A DNA stretch of 64,000 bases from Leuctra nigra (Eukaryota; Arthropoda; Insecta; Plecoptera; Leuctridae). The position numbers and the translations under genes were made by a program. The stretch spans positions 26,069,060-26,133,059 of the forward strand of contig OW203768.1 of assembly GCA_934045905.1 (NCBI GenBank). The letters are read 5' to 3'. Shown here piece by piece: positions 1 to 11,264 of this stretch; within the stretch, counting starts at the first letter, position 1, and every line of letters starts with the position of its first letter. The notes beneath the pieces are model-generated. The model saw only the letters and a program-made list of their open reading frames with translations. It was not told where the DNA came from and ran no database searches.

Positions 1-155
1 TTAGCTATTTTCAGTTTCTCTGGGAATATTCCTTTATCAATACAAATGTTGAATATGTGTGATAGAGGTGTTGCTAATGGTTTGATAGATTTCTTTAGAA
101 TGTTAGTGGGTATGTTAGTGGGTATAGTGGGTATGTTAGTGGGTATTGCGTCGGA
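1..155 (-). pseudogene. LINE reverse transcriptase fragment, runs off the left edge
   Basis: Read on the minus strand, this gives an open frame with the signature of the N-terminal part of a jockey/CR1-type RT domain: a stretch ending SHIFNICIDKGIFPEKLKIA, which in such RTs precedes the K-x-x-x-P-x-x-KKGD block. The upstream part contains a short in-frame expansion (repeated PTNI) caused by the GTTAGTGGGTAT repeat at about 101-146. The rest of the RT would lie outside the window. The call rests on the pattern of hydrophobic and PE-x-LK-x-A residues. It is a truncated relic. Confidence 0.7.
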
Positions 156-1319
156 TGCCACACGCTCCAGCCAAACACTATAGTTTCTCTCTTATCTGGC
201 TGCACGTACAACATAGTCAGCAACCATACATCATCCAACTATAACATAATTGTAGTCCCATCGGCACGTTTCCGATACCACGCAATATAAACTGTGATTT
301 AATCATTATCAATTCCGTAACAATCTGTTTCAACAAATGAATGTGAACCACCAAAAGAATATTGAAGTAAAAACTAAACTCAGTAAGGTATAGCCTAGCC
401 GTCTCTACATGTCCTGATAGTTCTCATCGCCCACCTGTAATAGCATACCACCACTCGTAAAGCGGAGCTCGATAAGTCGGCCACGACACCACAAGATGCC
501 CCGGGATTACTTTGTGAGCAACAAGGACGTGAATCCGTACATTCAAACACAAACATAAAGTACAGCCCTAAGTGGGCTATGGTACCTTTGCTCAGGCAAA
601 CTAATAGCTCGCAAAGGTGAACATGTAGTGAAATTAAATGACTGTCTTGGAATTGAATACATTCCAATTGAAACTTGACTAATATTATTGAGGAAATATG
701 ACGGGAACCCTAGCTTATAGATTCACAATACTAAACATCTGTTTAACATGCCATATTCTGGCGCTTATCACACACGAAATAACTGTAGTAAGTAAATGTT
801 TATTTATTTATTTATTCGGTTGTTTATTTTATTATTTATTCTTGTACGTTTTTATTTATTTGTTTGTTTGTTTATTTATTATTAGCTGAGTACATACACA
901 TTTCAATTTGTTGAAACATTGTACCTCATTGTCAGTAGGTACACTCAAAGAAATAATACACCTAACTTTTAATTTTTTTTTTTTGAGAAATAACTTTTCT
1001 CGAAATAAAAATATTTTCTGATAAAAGTTGATGGCATAATCCCATCATGTAGGCGTATTAGTGATCTCAATGATCCCATGAAGTCTGTTTGTGCTAGTGC
1101 ATTATCTAACTCTAGTAGTTGAGCTCCGATTTCATTGATAATAACAAGAATTTATTGTCAAGGAAACTGACCCGCAGCCAATCCGTTTTGTTCACATAGG
1201 TCGAATGCCTTGAGGAACCTGAATCTAAATAAAAGTAAATAAGATAATCTCGTGGCTGGAAGATTTGGGTGTAAGATGTGGGTGTTTCTTATTGACAATT
1301 TAAAGTATGTTGTTGGTTT
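156..1319. other. No gene recognised; T-rich low complexity
   Basis: Only short, composition-driven ORFs occur here. A TTTA/TTTG-rich low-complexity run covers about 795-886, and a T12 run lies at 973-984. I see no promoter, RNA gene or protein family signature. Confidence 0.5.
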
Positions 1320-1735
1320 AGACCCATTCTTAACAATGCAATAATAAATCACAGTCACAAGTTGGAGCTTAAGCCGAGAAACACAAAGCATCACGCGGCC
1401 AGCACTTCGTATTGAGACGCGGGGAAAGAGAGAAAATCAATTAAGAAAGTAATTATAAGTTCCAAACAAGTCAAATGGACACATTCACGTCGTCACAACA
1501 ATGGAAAATATAACAGTTATTTTATAAAATGTCGAACTGTAATAAATTGCACAGACACTTGTGGTTTTGTTCTCGAAAAATTGTGTAAACTCCCTGAAGC
1601 TGTCCTGAAATCACCAGCCAGCCGCGCTATGCTGATCTTCTTAGTCGGTAGTCGGAGGCTCAACGTGTCGGACGTGGTGTGTTGCTGCGCGCTCTGTGTG
1701 TTTTAACATGCATTGCTTCAATGTAGCTGTATTTT
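1320..1735 (+). repeat. Composite dispersed repeat, module M3, copy 1
   Basis: About 415 bp that closely matches 6128-6560. Its 3' half also matches 27148-27335 and 49378-49440. Shared landmarks are AAATTGCACAGACACTTG, CTCCCTGAAGCTGTCCTGAA, a GTCGGAGGCTCAACGTGTC block, and the end ACATGCATTGCTTCAATG. No long ORF is conserved between copies. In other copies module M3 is preceded by module M2, so this copy carries an alternative left part. Confidence 0.85.
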
Positions 1736-2934
1736 CACATGTTATGCCTCGTTTATGCAAGTATCCTGTCACTTCTAGTATCCTATATTAATGCAATTGT
1801 GTTTTAAAGTTTAATATCATATTTCGCATTAAATATTTTTTTAAATGAAAAAACTCGCTTCAAATTCACGTCTGTTAATGTGGACTCCCATTCAACAATT
1901 TCGTCTTAAGTCTTCAAAGGGAATGCCATCAAAACATAATCTTCTACTTCAGGCAAAAGAGCATTTCATTGCTATTGCTCACCAGGCGAAGAATAATGCC
2001 TATCCAGTGTTTCTGCCAGCGATTGTTGAATCATTTTGATGTGTGCTAGATTTCTAGATGTCTCGGACAACATCTTAAATAATAAAAATCTACCTTTTGA
2101 AATTTTGAAACAAATATTCACCCAAACTGTTTTTTCATTTAACCAGTGAAGCGATCCAAGAAAACAAGATTCGTGCAGTATGTTACATGGAAACGCTTGT
2201 TCAATAATTGTTACGCATATTCATTCTAGAACAGTGTGAATAGGAAAATGTGACTATTAAATTTTGTGCTGCTGATATAAATACAAATGCGGTCCAAAGT
2301 TAAACTGTCTAATGGTTGTAATTAATACTGAGAACAACTGAATAGTTTTCGTACCAACATGACTTAATGTATTTATTTATTTATATCCTGAGCAATTGCC
2401 CATGTATCTTCTGATGAAATGAAGAGAATATTATTGGATTCTAAAATGTGAGTTTTAAATATTTGATTGTGTAACCATTAACGATAGTGTCATCAAGCCA
2501 GCCAACAATTTTAAAATCTTTCTCATTATTCAGCAAAGTCGAGTGGTCACTAGAACTCAACACTGGCTCTAATGACTTGATGACGAGGCATAAGGGAAAC
2601 GCAATAAGGTAGTGCTGTAAGTAGAGAAACTTGCTTAATGTGTGAATGGCTTATATCGTACATAGGTATGCATTGGATTGGAATTAAACATTTTATAGGA
2701 AGGCACTGTAAGGTGAGGTTCTGATTGGATGACATTATGACTACGGGAGTTATTATTCACTAATTTTTCAACATTACGTACCTAGTTTTGGTTGTGCTGA
2801 TTGGGATGAAGTTAATATTAGCAGAGAGCTCTTAATTAGCTCTTAATGTTATAAGATCTGCATGGCTCTTATCAAAGCTGGGATTTCGTAAATTTGTGTT
2901 TGTATTTTTTTTATTTTAGATAGCATTCTGCTTA
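1736..2934. other. No gene recognised
   Basis: AT-rich. A 64-codon ORF at 1845-2039 has no family signature that I recognise, and its composition matches the surroundings. Confidence 0.45.
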
Positions 2935-3145
2935 TTACAATTCACATACAATTAACATTCTCATACTTTTTACATAGTTAATAATTCTCACTTTAAATTC
3001 ATTTACATTTTTTGATTCTTTAATTAGTGCCGGTAGTCGATTATACTCCCTAACACCTTTATTAAACAGACATTCATTAAATCCCGTAGACTTACATATA
3101 CTGACATAAAAATTATTAGCACGAAAATTAGGCGCTGATGTTTTT
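2935..3145 (-). pseudogene. LINE ORF2 C-terminal tail fragment
   Basis: The minus-strand frame encodes about 65 residues resembling the extreme C terminus of jockey/CR1-type LINE ORF2: a basic, aromatic start (RANNFYVSICKS), then LFNKGVREYNRLPALIKES, then a Lys-rich helix ending near a stop. Known family tails read like RSFxYRGVxxWNSLPxEIK. The fragment is cut at its 5' side exactly where the element starting at 3146 begins, so that element seems to have inserted into, or recombined with, the LINE copy. Confidence 0.7.
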
Positions 3146-3913
3146 GAGCGAGCGAAGCGAGCGTCTCCTTTTGGCACGGACCTCTGTTTGTTTTGTTTTT
3201 TTTCCGTTACCAGACTGTATACAGGTCAGAGTTTTTCTTCAATCGAGCTGAAATTTTGCACACATGTGGAGACAACCTTTTCTGTTTGCAGACCCCAAAT
3301 TTTCTTGAAATCCATTCATTGGCTAAATTTAAATAAACAGCTCCTGATTGTAGGTTGAAAAATGATACTGGTCTTCGATAAATCTGATCAAACTCATATT
3401 TTGGCTATACAGGTCAGAGTTTTTCTTTGATCGAGCTGAAATTTGGCACACAATATGTAAAACTAACCTTCTCTGTTTGCATACCATAATTTTTTTTTGA
3501 AATCCATTTATTGGTTAAAATTTAAATAAATATCTCCTGATAGACTGAGAAATGAAAACGGTCTTCGATAATTCTGATGAAACTCATATTTTGCATGATC
3601 ATTTTATTATCTTCTATTTTACAAAATTTCATCCCAATCAGTTAAGAACGTATGAACGTATTGACATTTTTAATATCTGTCAGTTATGAAGTATCGAAAT
3701 GAATGTTTTCCAATGCCAATTGAATTGATTCTGATTTGCTTTATAAACCAGGTGCTTAGATGCTATTTTAAAGTTTCGATGAAAGCATATACTTTTAAGT
3801 TGATACCATAATCAATTCAAAATGGATGTATGTTTTCTGTGCGTTGTGAACGCATTTCCGGTTCGAGAATTTGCACGTACCCGTGCTCGCTCATCAACGC
3901 GTTACACTAAGCG
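3146..3913 (+). mobile_element. Unclassified element with GAGCGAGCG-type ends, copy 1
   Basis: Starts with GAGCGAGCGAAGCGAGCGTC and ends near CCCGTGCTCGCTCATCAACG followed by CGTTACAC. The same two ends, reversed, bound 8943-9811. Inside lies a two-unit tandem repeat of about 188 bp (3218-3405 and 3406-3594), each unit starting TATACAGGTCAGAG and containing GAGCTGAAATTTkGCACACA. No coding capacity is seen. The ends are not inverted repeats of each other, so this is not a simple TIR element. Confidence 0.7.
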
Positions 3914-4620
3914 TTTTTTTTAGTTCTTAATACTAAGGTACGAAGAAACTTAGGTTTTGGAGATATAATACTCATTTTCCTATTGGTATTGAGTTTAAAT
4001 GACGGACTCATTATCATTAGATATAATCAATTGATTTGATATATTCATTTCTAACATTATAATTTTAGTGTGAAATATATGTAACCTTATATTGTGCACC
4101 TATATGTTAGGCACTTGCTATCTGGTAATAATATCTTTTAACCTTTTCTATTACAATACGTTTAGATAATTGTACATTTTATAAAACGAGATATACTTTC
4201 AAAGACCCGTGCCTTGATATACATTTGAGAATGCAGAGTTTATAAGAAATGCGATGCAGGCACAAGGTTGTTCTTGAGGTTGCTGAAGTGGAAAACAGGA
4301 GAGTATAGGTTGGCTGAGAGAGAAATATTGGATGGCAGTCTTCTCAAGACCGAGTGAGTCTTGGTTTTGTAACGCTGTTGATCTCGTCCACATTTCGTGT
4401 TATATTCTTCTCCCAGTCATTCCCGTGAATCGTCCGCATGAACTGCATCATTGTAGAATATTGGCATTGAGTCGTTCTGGTTGATCTAAATTAACACTGG
4501 TATTATTATTTCTTGTAAGAACACATATTTATATATTATTAATGTTCTATAACATACTTAATTGCAATTACAACTTTTCTCAGTTTCAAATATGCGAATG
4601 GATTTATAATATTGTAAATT
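3914..4620. other. No gene recognised
   Basis: AT-rich sequence with only short unconvincing ORFs. Confidence 0.45.
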
Positions 4621-4920
4621 TTAATTATAAATTATCCATCCGTATTTTTCTGGATATTGTTCTTGTGACGTAGCCAACTCCACCCAACGCCTAACCTCTG
4701 CCGCCCCCATACCCATGTTCCTCCTCTTCTTCTCAGGCATCACTGGTAATGCCTCAGCGGTTCGGTGCTTCCAAGTTTCCGTCAAAGTCTCCATCGAACG
4801 CCTAACCTCAGCCGCCCCGATACCCATGTTCCTCCTCTCTGGAGGAGGAACATCTCATCAAACATCTCATCAAAGCACTGGGAGCAAGTGGTGGCCTTAG
4901 CCACCCCCTGACCCAACTAT
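4621..4920 (-). pseudogene. Coding-like fragment with a 37-codon internal duplication
   Basis: This is a GC-richer island in AT-rich surroundings. The minus frame reads RRNMGIGAAEVRRSMETL, then about 20 residues, then RRNMGMGAAEVRRWVELATS and a stop near 4621. The repeated block corresponds to a 111-bp direct duplication (4688 and 4799), which is in frame. The EVRRWVELA ending resembles LINE ORF2 C termini, but that is weak. I cannot assign a family. The plus strand also has a short open frame here. Confidence 0.35.
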
Positions 4921-5025
4921 GGAACCGGGCGAAGGATTATTATTATAATTGTTCTTATCATTTAAAAAGAAGATATTAGGACTGATTCATACGAATGGAA
5001 ATACTAATGTGAATAGAAGACAACC

Positions 5026-5130
5026 TTTGTAATTTGTAAACACAAGGTCTTCAGATCATCTCGCAGAGTCCTGTTTTCTTTGAGTAACTGGAGATTCTGC
5101 TGCCGCAGGAGAATGTCAGAGTCTTCTTAA
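5026..5130 (-). other. Possible exon encoding a coiled-coil heptad stretch
   Basis: The minus frame encodes LLRQQNLQLLKENRTLRDDL followed by KTLCLQ, with Leu spaced as in a leucine zipper. Upstream on the minus strand, TTTATTTCAAG could serve as an acceptor. The downstream donor is poor. No gene is recognised; it could be chance. Confidence 0.25.
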
Positions 5131-5499
5131 AGCCTTGAAATAAAATAATGATGCTATTATTATCTTCTTGAATACACATTCTCCTCACATAAGTCAGCAG
5201 CGCGATTCGTAACTTTCAGTTTGAGTTTTAGTCTCGAATGTCAATACACAATCGCGGCATTGGTTTATAGTGTAACAGTGGTGTGCAATTGAAGTACGTT
5301 CCAACAATGAGGACAATTCCTCCCCATCCTTTTCCTACTCTCCCTCGACGTCCTCGACGCCCAGCGTCGGCAGGAGATACGCAGTGGATACGTCGTTTTG
5401 AACGTGGATGTGATTTGGGCGAAGATAATTGGCGGTGACCTCGCTCTACCGACCTCCAGAAGACTGAAGTCAGACATGAACTGAAAACAGAAGTTAATT

Positions 5500-5740
5500 G
5501 TTTTTAGAAGCCGAATTGGTCTTCAAGGTTACATTGTTTCAATCATTGTTAATTCTCAGCAATTCCGACAAATCCATTAGTTACAGTATTAACTGATGCA
5601 TTGTTGCTTTTTTATCATTATAGGATGTTTCCAAGACAACTTAATGAAATTATATTACTTGAGGTCAGTGGTCTGGAACACTTTGAACTGCTTATTATCA
5701 GCTGATATTCAAACAGTAAACACGTGGTCTGTTAGTCGGG
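5500..5740 (+). repeat. Composite dispersed repeat, module M1 (exon-like), copy 1
   Basis: Matches 54935-55060 (left part) and 63470-63825 (whole). A pyrimidine-rich TTTTTTATCATTATAG acceptor-like stretch precedes ATGTTTCCAAGACAACTTA, which opens a frame beginning MFPRQLNEII. A second shared block, CTTATTATCAGCTGATATTC, ends at AAACA followed by GTAAACACG (GTAAGCACG in other copies), which looks like a splice donor. The frame differs between copies, so none appears intact. Confidence 0.7.
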
Positions 5741-5873
5741 GTGTTCTAACCTGCTCAGATCACACCGGGAGTCGTCACGGTACTTATACCTATCCGTCGA
5801 GTTTTGATTCGAAATCCTTTTACCTAACATATTCAGTGACGTACTTCCGCCTGCTCCGAGCAGGTTAGAACAC
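5741..5873. mobile_element. Small inverted-repeat element (MITE-like)
   Basis: Perfect 16-bp inverted repeats GTGTTCTAACCTGCTC at 5741-5756 and its reverse complement at 5858-5873 enclose about 101 bp with no coding potential. It lies directly at the right end of the M1 repeat copy. No clear target-site duplication is visible, so a foldback origin is as likely as transposition. Confidence 0.5.
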
Positions 5874-6127
5874 TTAAACGAACAAACCTACATTAGTTCA
5901 TGTGATGAAACATATTATTTCAATATGTCAGAAGTGTTCTATGTTAATATCTTGATCATCATTGTGCTTTGTTTGATATACTGTTTCATCTTAAACACGT
6001 TTCTTCACAAATATTCCTCCAGAGCGGATTTGAAACCTCGACTTTGCAACACGGCGAATAATTATTTAAACAAGGTTATGAGTCAAATGTGCTAAGACAT
6101 ATCTCCTCATTCCTAGCATTTAACTTC
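5874..6127. other. No gene recognised
   Basis: AT-rich spacer between the inverted-repeat element and the next M3 repeat copy. Confidence 0.4.
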
Positions 6128-6560
6128 TTAATAATACAGCAAAAATACAATAAGAAATCACAGTCTCACTTGGAGATCTAGCGAAGAAAACATAGCTTCG
6201 CGCTCGAAGCTAGACGCCGAGCGTCTAGCGTCTACTGAGACGCCGAGAAAGAGGGAAAATAGATTTACAAACTATGTATGTGTTCCAAAAAGTCAATATG
6301 ATACATTCACGTCGCCACAACAATGGACAGTATAATAGTTATTTTATAAAATGTCGAACTGTAATGAATTGCACAGACACTTGTGGTTTTGTTCTCAAAA
6401 AAATGTGTAAACTCCCTGAAGCTGTCCTGAAATCACCAGCCAGCCGCGCTATCCTATGCTTGTTAGTCGGCACTCGGCAGTCGGAGGCTCAACGTGTCGG
6501 TCGTGTGTGTATTGCTACGCGCTCTGGGTGTTTAACATGCATTGCTTCAATGTGACTATC
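6128..6560 (+). repeat. Composite dispersed repeat, module M3, copy 2
   Basis: The close relative of 1320-1735, sharing the AAATCACAGTC start, the CATTCACGTCGyCACAACAATGG block and the CACAGACACTTG to CATTGCTTCAATG half. It differs by a small local duplication around the GACGCCGAGCGTCTAGCGTC segment. Its right end abuts the piggyBac fragment region. Confidence 0.85.
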
Positions 6561-6682
6561 TTCCTAATGGTTACGCCTTGTTCATGCAGGTATCTTATCA
6601 CGTCTAGTGGCGTTTGCACTTCAACAGTGCAACATGTGAAACAAATGTTTTCTTTGCAATTGCAAAGAAGTTCAGGTGTGCA

Positions 6683-6763
6683 CCAAACCTTATATCCCCT
6701 TTTGATTGGCTTCAATGGCATATTTTGTTTTAGAGGAGATATATCCTTAAACGTGATCTCTCG
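6683..6763 (-). pseudogene. piggyBac (PGBD) transposase fragment
   Basis: The minus frame reads ITFKDISPLKQNMPLKPIKR and continues GYKVW. piggyBac-derived transposases (DDE_Tnp_1_7 fold) carry the block xxxFKGRSSLKQYMPxKPIKRGxKVW. Only this 27-codon block is recognisable; both sides diverge at once. It is a short relic with no catalytic Asp region present. Confidence 0.8.
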
Positions 6764-7970
6764 TGAATGAACTTGATCTCGTCGACAGCGAGATATCCTG
6801 ACTCGCTTTCTCCCGCTTGGATGGCGCTACCATCGAGAAACGTTAACTCAAAACTAAATGCGCAAAACATATTTAACAGACATAAGAAGATGTACTTACT
6901 GTTAAGATATATCTATTTTTTACTTTTATTATAAACTAATTATTATTTTTACACTTATTACTAACCAGCCGCATGTCCAAGAGGATCTCGTTAATTTCTT
7001 CCTGATTGAGATTTCGAGTGAGTGAATAAACCTCGTATTTCGTAATACTTCTGTTGAGAATGCAGGGTCACCGGGTTATGCGATCATTTGGGGAATTAGA
7101 GGTGCTTCAACGGACAGTGAACTATTGTCCCCTTATGGAAAACATGGGTATCTGTGTCTGAGGATACAATGTCAATGGAAGTTGCACCTAGGAGAGTCGC
7201 GTCGTGAGCGTCCAAGTTCATCTTGGTATCAGCCTCTTCTTGAGAACTCGCGAGATGTGCAATGATTCATGTGTCGAATCAACTTGATCAGACCATGCAA
7301 TTACCGTCTGTCGACGAAAGTTTTGAGATGCATGTATCAATTTTTCCGCAAAATATCTGGTGATATCTTGCTTATTCGGGCTGGCTAACAACAGTCTCGG
7401 CTGGTGCTGTTGTTGATCTGATCACTCTGATGTTGATCTGAACTAACAACCGTCTCGATTGATTAAAAGCCAAAGATATACCTACTAGCGTACTAGAGGG
7501 ACCCGTCATGTCATACATGACAATGGCAATAATAATATATTTGTGCGATAGTTATGAATTTTTTTAAATTTGTATTCAATTCTACACTTTTTGGTGGTGG
7601 AAAGAAGGAGGTGCTAGTGAAGTGAGAAAAGAGGTGTTCACATTACAACGGTGACATTTTGGAATTAAGGAAAATGTTGAATAATTTTCATGGTGTTTGG
7701 CGTAGCCTCCCGCACCGGGTCGGATATTTTTTGCCCTACCCCCCTGTGCTGGGTATATTTTAGGTAAAGTTGAGAATTTCTTTTAAAAATCATATCGTCG
7801 TTGGACATTAATGGCATTGGCTAATAATTTCTTGGAATGGAGTTGATGGGTTTAACAAGCATTACAACAATTCAAATTATGAAATAATATTGTTATTTAA
7901 TTATTATGCATGTAATTACAATAAATTTTAATTTTACTAATTGACAATGCTCGACAATGCTCGTAATTGA
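6764..7970. other. No gene recognised
   Basis: I see no family signature. A GC-richer tract around 7695-7760 and local TGTTGATCTGA repeats near 7412-7442 are the only irregularities. Confidence 0.4.
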
Positions 7971-7974
7971 AGGC

Positions 7975-8262
7975 TAGTGTCTTGAGACATCTCTTGAATG
8001 CGGCTGGACGTCCTTCGTTGTAGGACGCAGCCGCCATGTATGAGAATGACGATTTGAACTTAGTACGTCGATGGGTTCGAATGCTCAGTCGCCCTCTGTG
8101 TCTGATCTTGACCGAGTGTGCATCACCTCTTCGATCGAGCTTGGATCGAAGATATGCCGGTTTATCGGTATGGAGAATCTTGTGGGCGATGCACTGTAGA
8201 TGCAGTTGTTATTCGGTCAGCAATTTTAAACCACCTTGCTTTTTTAATAGACGGGGAAATAT
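7975..8262 (-). pseudogene. LINE ORF2 C-terminal fragment
   Basis: On the minus strand two adjacent frames give KIADRITTASTVHRPQDSPY, then, after a TAA stop and a frameshift, a segment containing RTHRRTKFKSSFSYMAAASY and GRPAAFKRCLKTLA. Non-LTR retrotransposon ORF2 proteins end with this pattern (xxRTxxFKxSFxYxAxxxYNxLP followed by a basic helix). One stop and one frameshift show it is dead. The clade is uncertain. Confidence 0.55.
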
Positions 8263-8539
8263 GATCTGATCTCTTTATATTGTAAGCAAATCTAGCGCAT
8301 GAGTTTTGTATCTTCTGCAGCTCTGTGGTCTAGCCGAAACTTTGCACGGTGAAGCAGATATTTGCCATCGCCATTATTCTCTATAACCAATGATTATGAA
8401 TACGTTACAAGATAAATCTTTTAGTACAATAGATATGAAAACTCGATGAGTGAATTAGGAAGTGGTCCATAGTGTAATAATCTCTCTGCCCTGGGTAAAA
8501 CAGTAATATTCTTCGTTGTTTAGGTTCTTCTTGCTTGAG

Positions 8540-8660
8540 GTAATGTTAAATAAAAAAACGAATTAATAGACTTAACACTCGAGTTACACGTTTTATTAGA
8601 ACGAAATATTTCGGCGACTCTTCCAGCCGCCTTCTTCAGTCACATTATATAACAATAAAC
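8540..8660 (-). mobile_element. Penelope-like element terminal (pLTR-like) fragment
   Basis: Reading the minus strand, GACTGAAGAAGGCGGCTGG, AGAGTCGCC and GAAATATTTCGTTCTAATAAA reproduce the conserved non-coding block found in the terminal repeats of GIY-YIG Penelope-like retroelements. The same pattern lies downstream of the Penelope ORF at 58 kb. No ORF of this element is nearby, so this is a lone end. Confidence 0.6.
8605..8639 (-). ncRNA. Hammerhead-ribozyme-like motif in a Penelope-like end
   Basis: The minus strand shows CTGAAGA (fits CUGANGA), one extra A, a 7-bp stem II (GGCGGCT with AGTCGCC, one G-U) closed by a GGAAG loop, then GAAATATT. GAA is followed by palindromic AUAU and U, which would form a minimal stem III only in a dimer. 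Penelope-like elements are known to carry hammerhead motifs with very short stem III. The extra base before stem II and an undefined stem I make activity uncertain. Confidence 0.45.
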
Positions 8661-8942
8661 GTCAGAATACTAAAAGATTAGCTTCAGCTTTCTAAATATA
8701 CGAAATATGCAAGGTCAATTATTTCAGAAAGTTTAATAATTTTTTCTTCTCATGTCATGAGTTGTTCATTTTCTTGACAATCTGTTCTTGACAATCTGTT
8801 ATCAATCTCTAAACTGCCTTGACTAATAGTACCGAGATTATTCTTCCTTAAGCACTCCATCACAATAATATTCTTGTACTGTGGAAGTGGTAATAACATG
8901 ATTCAAGCTGGACAATTGTGAGACGTGAATAAACTAGGAAAA

Positions 8943-9811
8943 CGCTCTGTGTAACGCGTTGATGAGCGAGCACGGATACGCGCAACACCTCGAACCGAAA
9001 TTATGTAATATCGTCACAGACTTGTATAAAAATATCCAAAAACTCCTTAAATATTGTTCCAAATAACTATGCAAAGTTTTAAGTTGATCGATTGATCAAC
9101 TTTATGATTGAACGGTTCCGTGTTAATTTTCAAAAATCACAGGATCTCCTTCAAAAAATATATACATGGGACCACTCATATGATATAAGTGTGTATACAC
9201 AATATCAAATCGAGTGTTGAACGGTCATTATCAGTTTCATATTATGCGTTTGAAAGTTTCTACTCTAACTACCTTGCCTTGAACTGAAGATTCGAAGTCG
9301 CCGTGAATTTGACAGCCAACACGCAAAATGTCCCTAAAATGACAAAAACTTTTGAAAATAACGACAGATTAGACTGAAAATTGGCAAAAATACCTTAAAT
9401 GTTGGTACCAATGACCATGCGAAGTTTTTAGTTGGTCGGTCAATCGGTTCTAGTTTAAATGTCAAAAATCACAGGAAAAATGGTTTCAAATTTGAACCAA
9501 TGGGAGGATTTGGCTGACAATTTTTATGATTGGGTACAATGTTGGTTGCAATGACTTTGCTAAATTTCAAATTGATTGAACCAACCAATCGAAAGATAAT
9601 TTTTCTAAAACTTGAACCAATCACAGGAGCCCGTTCAAAAACGATCCCAGGGACCGCATAGATTACGTTAACATATGTGCAAAATTTCAGATCGATTAAA
9701 TTTGCGGTTTAACCTGGGCTGTGCGGACAAAAAAAAAAACAACAAAAAAACAAAAAAACACACAGAGAAAGTGCCATAAGAGTACCGTGGTGACGCTCGC
9801 TACGCTCGCTC
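8943..9811 (-). mobile_element. Unclassified element with GAGCGAGCG-type ends, copy 2
   Basis: Reverse-oriented relative of 3146-3913. The right end is TGACGCTCGCTACGCTCGCT, preceded by GTGCCATAAGAGTACCG and an A-rich tract. The left end is TGTAACGCGTTGATGAGCGA followed by GCACGGATACG. Between them are several degenerate repeats of about 150-180 bp around AAATTTCAxATyGATTGA and CACAGGA. No ORF is seen. The interior differs from copy 1 although the ends match well. Confidence 0.7.
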
Positions 9812-10758
9812 AATAGTGAGTAAGGAGACTAGATGCCTGGCTGGCTGCGCGCGCAACCATATAGTCTCCTTATGCGAAACCTAGGCAAGAAATCACCCAA
9901 AAACCATTGTCGAGTTCGATGTAGTTCTATTCATTTGTTTTTCCATGTCTAAATATGATATGACGTTCCAAACAAGTGTCGTCCCTTTCATAACATGGAT
10001 TGAAAATTGATTCTCCCGGGATTTAGAATTGGAAATGCAAGTCACTTTTTCTGCTCTTCTCCCAAAGAATGGCGAAGAAATTTAAGATGACGTCGTTTTA
10101 CTACCCTCTCAAATGTATTATCGTTTATGATTTATGTTACAGCAGGTGATTTAATTAGTAATTTCATATGACAGCATATAACATAAACCTTGCGGCGCAG
10201 TTATCTATGACAGTTTAGTCAACTACCTATACTTATCAACTCTGAACTTAACACCTTTCAACTCTGAATCAAAACCACGCGATCATGCGATGGGTCTACC
10301 CCACCAGCCCAAGCTGTTGTTGAAATGCTCAAATAATCACCTTTTGGAGTAATTAGCCGAGTCAACGAATGCATTATTACATACTTTATAATTTATGATA
10401 TCGCATTTGTCAATTAAAACTTCTGAACACAAACTTGAGACGTATTTTGACGTACTGCGCTACGAAAGACCGGGATCAATATTCAAAATGGCACCTCGAT
10501 TTTGTCTTGGCAAAAGTATAAGGAAAAACTTTCTTTGCAATTAGTTTGTAAATAGTATTTATTATAATGAAATGAAGTATAAAGAGATGGTACTATTTTT
10601 CTGTGAGATGAATAATTTTCGTAGAATAATAGAATGAGATCATTTGAATTATTTTCATTTTAAAATAGTAGAACATACAATGTCAATGTCAACGTCAAAT
10701 GTCAATGTCATCACCATGGTAACATAATTGTTGTGTGTGTACATGAATATCGACGGTG
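9812..10758. other. No gene recognised
   Basis: AT-rich. A short run of TGTCAA/TGTCAAC hexamer repeats lies at about 10678-10712. Nothing else is identifiable. Confidence 0.4.
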
Positions 10759-10952
10759 AAACTGCAAAACCTCGTGAGTGACAAAAACAAAATTGTTCAG
10801 GGGAAGCAAATTAACATCTCTACTTTAACAATATGGTGTGACAATGGCAATTTTTGGTATGAAGGGTTGTTTATATTTTTGTTAATTATTGCTGACACCA
10901 AAAATCATTTTTTTTTTTTTTTTTTATTATTGATACTTACGAGGTTTTGCAG
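10759..10952. repeat. Inverted repeat around an AT-rich core
   Basis: ACTGCAAAACCTCGTGAGT at about 10759-10777 is matched by the reverse complement of TTACGAGGTTTTGCAGTC near 10935-10952. The core holds a T20-class tract around 10908-10925. It could be a small MITE or a chance foldback; no target duplication was resolved. Confidence 0.4.
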
Positions 10953-11264
10953 TCAAATTTTTAAATTTTTGTCAGATGCAATGTTTTTGGGAGCACATTG
11001 TTATGAATTAAAAGTAATTACTTTGATAGGTAGTTGGTAAAAATTAACTTTTTATTATATTTCATGATGATAAATAAAGTTACACAACTTCAATACATAT
11101 CAATACTTATTATTATTTATTGATAAGTGATTCTTAACTAGGGAATCTGCTTTGATAACCTTAAAATAACCTCATGGGTAAACTCAAATTAAAAATTGAA
11201 AAATTAATTATTAATGATAATATTAAATGTAATGAAATTTGTAGAAATATTAAAATAATCGTAT

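Noticed and set aside
395..667. 90-codon minus ORF near the left edge
   Set aside because: No motif; composition and length are compatible with chance.
1158..1394. 78-codon minus ORF overlapping the first M3 repeat
   Set aside because: Not conserved in the other M3 copies.
10759..10952. Promoter of the ORF at 10756-11040
   Set aside because: The ORF is low-complexity and T-rich; the inverted repeat explains the conserved-looking ends better.
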